In this document: positions 50,377 to 57,185 of the stretch, one piece after another
Position numbering within the stretch: the stretch's first letter is position 1
Layout of the letters: every line of letters begins with the position of its first letter
DNA from: Deinococcus sp. KSM4-11
GTDB taxonomy: Bacteria; Deinococcota; Deinococci; Deinococcales; Deinococcaceae
Direction of reading: 5' to 3'
NCBI RefSeq assembly: GCF_004801415.1
Contig: NZ_SSNX01000007.1
Coordinates: forward strand, 124,001-188,000
DNA length: 64,000 nt
Notes under the pieces: model-generated
Database searches by the model: none
What the model saw: only the letters and a program-made list of their open reading frames with translations
Told to the model about the DNA's origin: nothing
Program-made: the position numbers and the translations under genes

Positions 50377-51903
50377 ATGACTGCACCCACCGCGACCCCC
50401 TCCAGCGCTCAGCTTGCCGCCGCCTTCGAGGCCGAGGCGAGGCGCCTGCACCGCGAGTTCCGGACGCCCGGCGTGAGCCTGGCCCTGCTGCTCCCCGGCG
50501 GCGACTACTTCGTCAATCTGGGCGTGGCCAGTCTGGAGACGAACCAGCCCGTCACCGAGGACACCATCTTCCAGATCGGCAGCACCACCAAGACCCTGAC
50601 CTCGCTCGTGTGCTCGACCCTGGTGGCCGAGGGCAAGCTCGACCTGGATGGACGCGTGCGCGAGTACCTGCCCGATTTCAAGCTCCGGGACGAGCACGCG
50701 GCCGAGCACGCCACGGTGCGTGATCTGCTGACCCACCAGGGCGGCTGGCTGGGCGACCTCTTCGAGGACACCGGCGACGGCGACGACGCGCTGGCGCGCG
50801 GGCTCGACAAGCTGGCCGACTCCCCGCAGATGGTGCCGCTGCGGGGGCACTGGAGCTACAACAACGCGGGCTTCTTCGTCGCCGGGCGGATCATCGAGGT
50901 GCTCACCGGACAGACGTGGGAGCAGACCGTGACCGAGCGCGTCTTCACGCCGCTGGGCATGGACCACAGCTTCTTCTTCGCCAACCAGATCATGACGTGG
51001 CGCTTCGCCGTCGGCTACAACAAGATCGGCGAGGAGTTCAAGCCGCAGCGCCCGTGGATGATGATGCGCTCGGCGGCCCCGGCGGGCAGCACGTGCTCCT
51101 CGACCGCCGTCGACATGGCGAAATACGCCCACTACATCATGGAGGGCACCATGAACCCGCGGCCCGCGCCGGACGTCAAGGCCGAGGGAGGTAAGGCGGA
51201 TCAGGACGCCGCGCCGGCCGAGGCGGCGCCGCCCACAGCCCCCGCCGCGCCGATCCTGGCATCCGTGGATCGCCACAGCCTGTGGGCCACGCGCATCCCC
51301 ATCGGCAACGCCTTCAACGGCTTTCCCGGCGAGCGAGGGCAGATGGGCCAGAGCTGGTTCGTGGACGACTACGGCCATACCACGATCCTGAGCCACGGAG
51401 GCACGACGGTAGGCCACCAGTCGGACTTCTGGGTGTCGCCGGACCGGCAGGTGGGCTTCATCTCGCTGACCAACGGCAGCAACGGCCACGCCCTGAACCG
51501 CCAGCTCAGCGAGTGGGTCAAGCGCGAGGTGCTGGGCCTCATGGCCCCCGAGCTCGGCTCGCACGAGCACGACGAGGCTGGCCTGGCCGACTTCACAGGC
51601 GTGTACGACGTGGTCGGCCAGACCTACACGCTGGAGGTCAGTGCGCAGAATGGAGCGCTGGTCGTCCGCATGCCGGATCCGGCCTCGGGCGGCACCCTCG
51701 ACCTGGGCCTGACCTTCATCGAACCCGAGCGGGCCGTGATCGCGGACGGGAATTATGCCGGTCTGGGCGTCGAGTTCCTGCGGAATGGCAGCGGCGCCGT
51801 GGACTTCATGCGCTTCGGCGGGCGTATCTACCCACGTCAGGTGCAGGCGCAGGCCACACCCGACAGCGCCCAGCCCACCCCCGAGGTCGTGTCACAGGTA
51901 TGA
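50377..51903 (+). CDS. Cytoplasmic serine beta-lactamase-family hydrolase (D-peptidase-like)
   Basis: 508 residues behind AAGGAG. The serine motif is IGSTTKTLTSL (S-x-x-K, about 67-77), the tyrosine motif WSYNNAGF (Y-x-N, about 163-170) and the third motif LSHGGTTVGHQSDF. A C-terminal beta-domain (about 400-490) resembles that of D-aminopeptidase/Pab87-like enzymes. An Ala/Pro-rich insert lies at about 268-295. No signal peptide is present, which is notable for this family and fits hydrolysis of imported D-peptides in the cytoplasm. Carboxyesterase activity is the alternative. Confidence 0.85.
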   Translation: MTAPTATPSSAQLAAAFEAEARRLHREFRTPGVSLALLLPGGDYFVNLGVASLETNQPVTEDTIFQIGSTTKTLTSLVCSTLVAEGKLDLDGRVREYLPDFKLRDEHAAEHATVRDLLTHQGGWLGDLFEDTGDGDDALARGLDKLADSPQMVPLRGHWSYNNAGFFVAGRIIEVLTGQTWEQTVTERVFTPLGMDHSFFFANQIMTWRFAVGYNKIGEEFKPQRPWMMMRSAAPAGSTCSSTAVDMAKYAHYIMEGTMNPRPAPDVKAEGGKADQDAAPAEAAPPTAPAAPILASVDRHSLWATRIPIGNAFNGFPGERGQMGQSWFVDDYGHTTILSHGGTTVGHQSDFWVSPDRQVGFISLTNGSNGHALNRQLSEWVKREVLGLMAPELGSHEHDEAGLADFTGVYDVVGQTYTLEVSAQNGALVVRMPDPASGGTLDLGLTFIEPERAVIADGNYAGLGVEFLRNGSGAVDFMRFGGRIYPRQVQAQATPDSAQPTPEVVSQV

Positions 51904-52027
51904 GACCCACTTCAGGTGAGTCGCAGACGAACCCGAGTGAAGCGAGAAGAAGTCACATGTTGGACTGGAGCGGTGGAAAGCCATCCCGATCTGTCCACGG
52001 GATGGCTTGGAATCGCGGAAGGCCAGC

Positions 52028-53701
52028 ATGAACCGGGTGTGGATCACCGGGGGCACAGTGATCGACGGCAGCAGCGCTCCCGGTCGGCGGGCCGACGTGC
52101 TGATCGAGGGCGACCGGATCGCCCGCATCGCGGAATCCGGCGGCCCCGTGCCCGATGGGGCGGAGGTCGTGGACGCTGCCGGGATGGCCGTGGCCCCTGG
52201 CTTCATCGACGTGATGAGCCACTCGGTCTCGACCCTGCTGCACGATGGCCTGAGCGTGGGGAAGGTCACGCAGGGGGTGAGCACCGAGATCATGGGGGAG
52301 GGCTGGACGCCTGCCCCGGCGGTGCCCGGCCAGCCCCACGGCTTTCCCGTCCACGGCCTGCCCGGCGAGGACGAGGGATGGGCCCAGCGCTCGAAGGGCT
52401 GGACGCGCTTCGGCGACTGGCTGTCCGCCCAGGAGACCGTCGGCGCCGCGGTGAACTTCGGCTCGTTCATCGGTGGGGCGACGGTGCGCGAGTACGCGCG
52501 CGGCTACGCCGAGGGGGAGAGCAGCCCGGAGCAGCTGGCCGAGATGCGCCGGGTGGTGCGCGAGGCGATGGAGGACGGCGCCTACGGTCTGGCCACCGCG
52601 CTGATCTACCCGCCCGGCAGCTACGCGGACACGGATGAACTGGTGGCGCTGTGCGAGGAGGTCGCGGCGTACGGCGGCATCTACATCACGCACATGCGCT
52701 CGGAAGGGGAGGCGATCCTGGACGGGCTGGAGGAGGCGCTGGAGATCACCGCCCGATCCGGCGCCCGGCTGCACGTGTACCACCTCAAGGCCGCCGGACG
52801 CCCGGCGTGGCCGAAGATGCAGCAGGTGATCGACCGGGTGAACGCCGAACGGGCGGCGGGCCGTGACATCCACGCCGACCTGTACCTGTACACCGCCGGG
52901 GGCACCGGCCTGTCGTCGGTCACGCCGCCCTGGGCCAGCGAGGGCAACCGGCTGGTCGAGCGGCTGCGCGACCCTGGCGAGCGCGCGAAGATCCGGGCGG
53001 CCATCCTCGACCCGGACGGCACGTGGGAACCGCTCGGCAACCTGGCGGGGCCGCAGGGAGTGATGCCCGTCGGCCTGAGACGCCCGGAGAACCGCCCTTA
53101 CAAGGGGCTCTCGCTGGCGCAGATCGCTGAGCAGCGCGGCCAGCACTGGATCGACGCGGCCCTTGATCTGCTGGAGACCGAGCAGAACCGGGTGGGCAGC
53201 CTGTACCACCTGATGTCCGAGGACAACATCGAGCTCCAGCTGCGCCAGCCGTGGGTGATGCTGGGATCGGACGCCGCCGGCTCCGATCCCACGCAGCTTT
53301 CCGAGGACGAGTTGGGCGGCCATCCCCGGTCGTTCGGGAACTTCACCCGCCTGCTGGCCGTGTATGTCCGCGAGCGCGGCGTGCTGAGCCTGGAGGAAGC
53401 GGTACACCGCATGACCGGCCTGCCCGCCGAGCATTTCCGCCTGGAGGGGCGCGGCCTGCTGAGGGAAGGCCACTTTGCCGACGTAGTGATCTTCGATCCC
53501 CAGACCGTGCGCGACCGGGCGACGTATGCCCACGCCGAACAGCTCTCGGAGGGCGTGCGCGACCTGTGGGTCAACGGCGTGCGCGTGCTCGTGGGCGGCA
53601 CGCACACGCGGGCGCTGCCGGGCCGCCGCCTGTACGGGCCGGGCGCCGCGCCGCAGCCACAAGCCGCGACGCCGGCCGCTGGTGCCGCCCAGGTGGGTTA
53701 G
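52028..53701 (+). CDS. N-acyl-D-amino-acid deacylase-type amidohydrolase
   Basis: 557 residues. ATG 52028 is chosen over ATG 52007 for the GGAAGG just upstream. The amidohydrolase frame is MNRVWITGGTVIDGSSAPGRRADVLIEGDRIARIAE, the HMRSEGEAILDGLEEALEI block around 220-240, VYHLKAAG (His ligand) and VMLGSDAAGSDP (catalytic Asp). The usual first metal motif H-x-H is FIDVMSHSVS here, with Met replacing the first His, so metal binding differs from classical D-aminoacylase. Family enzymes free D-amino acids from N-acyl-D-amino acids. The stop codon TAG is part of the next gene's -10 box. Confidence 0.85.
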   Translation: MNRVWITGGTVIDGSSAPGRRADVLIEGDRIARIAESGGPVPDGAEVVDAAGMAVAPGFIDVMSHSVSTLLHDGLSVGKVTQGVSTEIMGEGWTPAPAVPGQPHGFPVHGLPGEDEGWAQRSKGWTRFGDWLSAQETVGAAVNFGSFIGGATVREYARGYAEGESSPEQLAEMRRVVREAMEDGAYGLATALIYPPGSYADTDELVALCEEVAAYGGIYITHMRSEGEAILDGLEEALEITARSGARLHVYHLKAAGRPAWPKMQQVIDRVNAERAAGRDIHADLYLYTAGGTGLSSVTPPWASEGNRLVERLRDPGERAKIRAAILDPDGTWEPLGNLAGPQGVMPVGLRRPENRPYKGLSLAQIAEQRGQHWIDAALDLLETEQNRVGSLYHLMSEDNIELQLRQPWVMLGSDAAGSDPTQLSEDELGGHPRSFGNFTRLLAVYVRERGVLSLEEAVHRMTGLPAEHFRLEGRGLLREGHFADVVIFDPQTVRDRATYAHAEQLSEGVRDLWVNGVRVLVGGTHTRALPGRRLYGPGAAPQPQAATPAAGAAQVG

Positions 53702-53704
53702 GGT
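53699..53704 (+). promoter_or_regulatory. Leaderless -10 box TAGGGT overlapping a stop codon
   Basis: TAGGGT begins with the TAG stop of the 52028 gene and ends 6 bases before GTG 53711, giving the RpiR gene its own leaderless transcript inside the operon. Confidence 0.5.
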
Positions 53705-53710
53705 GGGCCG

Positions 53711-54544
53711 GTGACGTCCGCTCCGCCCGCCACCGCCGCCGACCTGCTGCGCGCCGGCCTGGACAGCTTTGGGCCGCGCGACCGGCAGATCGCCCGCCAC
53801 TTCATCGACCACCTGGAGGAACTGCCCTTCCTGAGCGCCGGGGAGATCGCCGAGGCCCTGGGAGTGAGCGGCGCGGCGATCACGCGCTTCAGCCAGCGCG
53901 TGGGCTTCGAGGGCTACCCGCACCTGCAGCGTTCGGTTCGCCAGGAACTGCGCGCCACCCTGGGCCTCAAGCAGCCGGGACGGCAGGACGCGGTGGTCGC
54001 CCGCTACTGGGCCAGCGAACGCGCCAACCTCGACAGCATGGAGGCCATTCCGGAGGATCAGCTGCTGGCCATCGCCCACGCCATTGCCGCCGCGCGGCAG
54101 GTGTGGTTGCTGGGCGCGCGGTCGTCGCACGGCCTGGCCCTCACCGCCGAGTACATGCTGTCCTCGTTCCGGCCCCGCGTGCAGGCCTACAGCGCCGACC
54201 TGCTGTGCAGCCGCCCCGAGCACCTCTTGGAGATGACCGAGGAGGACGCCGTGCTCGTGTACACGGTGCGGCGCTACAGCCGCGCGACCACGCGGGTGAC
54301 GACTGCCCTGCGGGAACGCGGCGTGCAGGTGCTGCTGATCACGGATCAGGGGGCCTCGCCCCTGGGCCGGCTCGCCCACCACAGCATCCGCCTGCCCACC
54401 CAGGGGTCGGAGGTGATCGCCTCGCTGGCGCCCTTCCTGAGCATCACGTCCCTGATCGCCTCGCTGGTCGCCCGCGCGATGGGCGGAGGCCAACTGGAAG
54501 CTGCCGAACGCCTGAAAGCAGAGTTCGGCGTGTACGAATACTGA
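53711..54544 (+). CDS. RpiR/MurR-family transcriptional regulator
   Basis: 277 residues from GTG 53711. The N-terminal HTH_6 domain (8-80) has SAGEIAEALGVSGAAITRFSQRVGFEGYPHLQRSVRQEL. A SIS domain (about 115-245) has QVWLLGARSSHGLALTAEYML, which binds a phosphosugar in the family. RpiR members include MurR (MurNAc-6-phosphate) and regulators of sugar use. Here it likely controls the 44681 operon, and perhaps the 39163 one. No operator is proven. Confidence 0.9.
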   Translation: MTSAPPATAADLLRAGLDSFGPRDRQIARHFIDHLEELPFLSAGEIAEALGVSGAAITRFSQRVGFEGYPHLQRSVRQELRATLGLKQPGRQDAVVARYWASERANLDSMEAIPEDQLLAIAHAIAAARQVWLLGARSSHGLALTAEYMLSSFRPRVQAYSADLLCSRPEHLLEMTEEDAVLVYTVRRYSRATTRVTTALRERGVQVLLITDQGASPLGRLAHHSIRLPTQGSEVIASLAPFLSITSLIASLVARAMGGGQLEAAERLKAEFGVYEY

Positions 54545-54885
54545 AGCTGGCGGCCGGTGGCGAGGGCCGCGTTCGGCACCCGCAGGAAACAGGGGATGGT
54601 GCCGCCGGTTCGAAGCTTTCGCCTGCGTGTCCGTAAACCGGCACCCAGGACTGCCCCAATGAACAACCCCGCCGGTGAAGGCGGGTGTTCGGTGGTGGAG
54701 TCAAGCGGGAACGAACAGCGGAGGCGCGGCTCGGCTTCCCGGTCTTCTGCGGTCTTGCCTCGAGTTCCACGGGAGCGGCATCCCTGCTGTGGGTGCGCGT
54801 AAACACATCTGTCGAGCAGAGGCTCTTGGAGCTTCTGGCACCGCGTGAAGGGGCAACCTGCCCCCGGCATCCACGCCGCTCCCAG
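54545..54885. other. 341-base non-coding region between convergent genes
   Basis: Convergent gap after the RpiR gene. It holds a terminator hairpin at 54665-54689. I see no promoter and no RNA gene. The GGTTCGAA at 54607 is not part of a tRNA (flanks do not pair). Confidence 0.55.
54665..54689. terminator. Terminator hairpin
   Basis: CCCGCC / GGCGGG with 6-base loop GGTGAA, extended by AAC/GTT beyond a one-base bulge; about 120 bases after the RpiR stop. Confidence 0.55.
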
Positions 54886-56388
54886 TCAGCGCCCGGTGTT
54901 CGCCTTGGTCTTGCGGAATTTGGGCCACGCGCTGGCGGCCAGGCCGCGCGACACGCTGTAGAAGGCGTACAGGCTGCTGTCGTCGGTGCCCAGGTACAGC
55001 GTGCCGTCGGAAGCGATGGCCGGGGAGCTAAAGATGTGCGGGCGGTTGGGGAAGGCGTGCTCCCACTTCACGCTGCCGTCGGCGTTCACGGCCAGCAGCT
55101 TGACCGCCTCGGTGGTGTAGTTGGCGTCGGTGGCCACGTACACCGTGCCCTCGGAGCCGATGGCGGCCGTGCTCTGGATCTCGCCGCCGGCCGCGCGGCT
55201 CCAGCGGGCACTGCCGTCCGGATTGGTGGCCGTCAGGGTGCCGTCGGTCGAGCCGAAGTACACCGCGCCGTCTGCGCCCAGCACGGGCGACCCACTGAAG
55301 CTGCCACTGGCGGGCCTGAGCGTCCAGCGGGTCGTGCCGTCCGGGTTCAGGGCCAGCAGCGTGCTGCCATGCGACACGGCATAGATTTCGCCGCCCTGAC
55401 CGATGGCCGGTGAACTGTTGATCAGGCCCGCGAAGTTCGCCGACGCCCAGGTCTGGTGCCCGGCCGGATCGAAGGCATACACTTGGCCATCCGCCGCGCC
55501 GATGTAGACGGTGCCGTCGGCCGCGCTGGCCGGCGAACTGTTCTGGATGCCCGTGGGCACGGGCATGTCCCAGCGGCGGCTTCCATCCGCATTGACCGCG
55601 TGCAGCACGCCGTCCTGCGTGGCGATATAGACGGTGCCGTCGCCGGCCAGCGCGGCCGAATTCCGGCCGAACGCGCCCCCGTAGGTCTCTGTGGCCCACT
55701 TCTCGGTTCCGGCCGCGCTGATGGCATACAGCTTCCTGTTTCCGGCGCCCACGTACACGGTGCCGTCCGGGCCGAGGGCCGGCGAGCTGAGCACCGCCCC
55801 GCCGACGTTCAGCGCCCACTGCTGGCGGCCCCCTGGAGTCACGGCATAGACCGCGCCGCCGCTCGACCCGATGTAGACGGTGCCGTCCGGAGCCACGGCG
55901 GGCGCGCCCTGCAGGTACCCGCTGCCCTTGAAGGCCCACTTCTGTGCGCCGTCCGCATGCACCGTCAGGCGGCCGAGTTCGTGCGCGGTATCGGTGCAGT
56001 CGGTGCCCGACACCACCCACACCGAGGCGCTGGCAGCGCTGAAGGCCGTCATGGTCAGCGTGAGGTGTCCAGGGGCGGCGTCGGCCTGCAGGGTCAGCGC
56101 CGGATCGCTGGTGCAGCCGGTCACGCTGGCGGGCGCACTGGTCACGCTCAGGGCCAGCGTCCCGCTGCGAAGAATGACGGCGCTTCCGTCGCCCAGGACG
56201 TTGAAGCGCTCGGCGTGGCCGTCGCTGATGCCCAGGGCCGAGGACGGCGTGGGTGTGGGCGTCGGCATTGGGGTGGGTATGGGCGTTGGGGTTGGGGTGG
56301 GGGCTGGTGTGCCGCCCCCACCGCAGGCGACCAGCGCGGCGGTCAGCAGGAGCAGCAGGGCAGAGGGTGTGCGGGAACGTCGGGTCAT
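54886..56388 (-). CDS. PQQ-like beta-propeller lipoprotein
   Basis: 500 residues. ATG 56388 is used because AGGAG lies 8 bases upstream; an in-frame GTG 9 bases earlier is too close. The lipoprotein signal peptide is ALLLLLTAALVAC (Cys about 22), then GGGG and a Thr-Pro repeat spacer (to about 50). A small beta domain with two cysteines (50-145) precedes a propeller of about seven repeats of the form DGTVYIGSSGGAVYAVTPGGRQQWALNVGGAVLSSPAL (150-480). Surface-exposed binding or scaffold protein; no enzyme residues seen. It follows the 56463 gene but a terminator separates them. Confidence 0.82.
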   Translation of the reverse strand: MTRRSRTPSALLLLLTAALVACGGGGTPAPTPTPTPIPTPMPTPTPTPSSALGISDGHAERFNVLGDGSAVILRSGTLALSVTSAPASVTGCTSDPALTLQADAAPGHLTLTMTAFSAASASVWVVSGTDCTDTAHELGRLTVHADGAQKWAFKGSGYLQGAPAVAPDGTVYIGSSGGAVYAVTPGGRQQWALNVGGAVLSSPALGPDGTVYVGAGNRKLYAISAAGTEKWATETYGGAFGRNSAALAGDGTVYIATQDGVLHAVNADGSRRWDMPVPTGIQNSSPASAADGTVYIGAADGQVYAFDPAGHQTWASANFAGLINSSPAIGQGGEIYAVSHGSTLLALNPDGTTRWTLRPASGSFSGSPVLGADGAVYFGSTDGTLTATNPDGSARWSRAAGGEIQSTAAIGSEGTVYVATDANYTTEAVKLLAVNADGSVKWEHAFPNRPHIFSSPAIASDGTLYLGTDDSSLYAFYSVSRGLAASAWPKFRKTKANTGR

Positions 56389-56422
56389 GGCTATCACTCC
56401 TGGGTCGTCGAGGCGCGGCGGT

Positions 56423-56456
56423 CAGGGGCCCGTCCATGCGCTGGACGGGCCCCCTG
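56423..56456 (-). terminator. Strong terminator after the 56463 gene
   Basis: CAGGGGCCCGTCCA pairs with TGGACGGGCCCCCTG (one unpaired C), 5-base loop, 6 bases after the stop on the minus strand. Confidence 0.75.
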
Positions 56457-56462
56457 GGGTTC

Positions 56463-56939
56463 CTACTGGCTGACGGTGACGCGCGTGGCGCGGATGGTCT
56501 GTCCGTCCCAGGCGTTCAGCACCTTGCCGTCCAGCGTACTGACCTGCCCGTGCGAGGTGCCCGCGAAGGTCGTGCCGTCGGAGCTGAGTGTCGCGGCGCC
56601 CATGATGGTCGCGTAGCCCACTTCCTTCTTCTGGGGGTCATGGGCGAGGCTGGTGAAGGTCACGGTCAGCTGGCCACCCTTGTCTGCCGTCCAGACGCCC
56701 AGGCTGACGGAGAGTGCCATCGTCTCGCTGTCCAGCTCGGTTTCGCTGAGGGTGCCGTCGGCGTGCAGCGAGATCATGACCGGGAAGGGGGCGGGGGCGT
56801 GGGGATCGGTGACCATCACCTTCCAGGTTCCTACCGCGCTGGGCGTGGCATTGCCCTGGGCGCGGGTCAGGCCCAGACCGGCGGCGGCGATCAGCGAGAG
56901 GCTCAGGGCGGCGGTGGTCAGGGTGCGTTTCGCGTTCAT
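56463..56939 (-). CDS. Small secreted protein, probable target of the adjacent regulator
   Basis: 158 residues with CTGGAGG upstream. A signal peptide (MNAKRTLTTAALSLSLIAAAGLGLTRA) leads to a lipocalin-like or DUF-type beta domain: VGTWKVMVTDPHAPAPFPVMISLHADGTLSETELDSE, then ATLSSDGTTFAGTSHGQVSTLDGKVLNAWDGQTIRATRVTV. The strand pattern G-T-W-x-V resembles secreted domains that open with a GTW motif. It is divergent from the 57182 ATPase regulator; its promoter carries the element shared with the 59595 gene. Leader length is about 88 bases. Confidence 0.78.
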   Translation of the reverse strand: MNAKRTLTTAALSLSLIAAAGLGLTRAQGNATPSAVGTWKVMVTDPHAPAPFPVMISLHADGTLSETELDSETMALSVSLGVWTADKGGQLTVTFTSLAHDPQKKEVGYATIMGAATLSSDGTTFAGTSHGQVSTLDGKVLNAWDGQTIRATRVTVSQ

Positions 56940-57033
56940 GTCGTCCTCCAGGGTTCAGGCGTCACGAACTCCCCCCGCGCCCGTCTTTGACGGCCAGCGC
57001 GGCATTTCCGGGTGTTCGTTCTGCCTTGGATCC

Positions 57034-57075
57034 ACAGTACGGACGGACACGAAAACGCACATCGGTGAAATCACG
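57034..57075 (-). promoter_or_regulatory. Shared element CGTGATTTCACCGATG, 20 bases, TACTGT
   Basis: On the minus strand the 16-base element (57060-57075) containing GTGA-TT-TCAC is followed after exactly 20 bases by the -10 TACTGT (57034-57039). It covers the -35 region of the 56463 gene. The same arrangement occurs at 60845-60886. Confidence 0.7.
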
Positions 57076-57152
57076 CAGGCCCCCGCCGGGCCATCATGTA
57101 GTCGGTGGAGCGCTGCCCCACACGCCGTGTGGCCAGACGTTGTCCTGCGGCC

Positions 57153-57158
57153 TACACT
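57153..57158 (+). promoter_or_regulatory. Leaderless -10 box TACACT
   Basis: TACACT ends 6 bases before ATG 57165, the start of a six-codon ORF, not of the long gene. Confidence 0.55.
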
Positions 57159-57164
57159 GACGCC

Positions 57165-57185
57165 ATGCCCGGTGAAATCCAGTGA
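57165..57185 (+). CDS. Leaderless six-codon upstream ORF (MPGEIQ)
   Basis: ATG 57165 to TGA 57185. It stands 6 bases behind a TACACT box, the window's typical leaderless start, and its stop overlaps GTG 57182 of the regulator (GTGA). Probably a translation-coupling leader; no peptide function implied. Confidence 0.4.
   Translation: MPGEIQ

Noticed and set aside
51953..54493. Open minus-strand frame of 846 codons across the amidohydrolase and RpiR genes
   Set aside because: Spans two clearly real genes on the other strand and has a composition typical of antisense frames in high-GC DNA.
39163..54544. Calling the region a MurNAc/muropeptide recycling cluster
   Set aside because: RpiR and D-peptide enzymes fit, but no MurNAc-6-P etherase, anhydro-MurNAc kinase, or LD-carboxypeptidase is present.
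54607..54614. GGTTCGAA resembling a tRNA T-loop
   Set aside because: Flanking bases do not form a 5-bp T stem and no acceptor stem or anticodon arm can be built around it.
56240..56310. G-rich repeats (possible quadruplex or microsatellite)
   Set aside because: Explained by Thr-Pro codons of the lipoprotein spacer of the 54886 gene; any DNA structure is secondary to coding.
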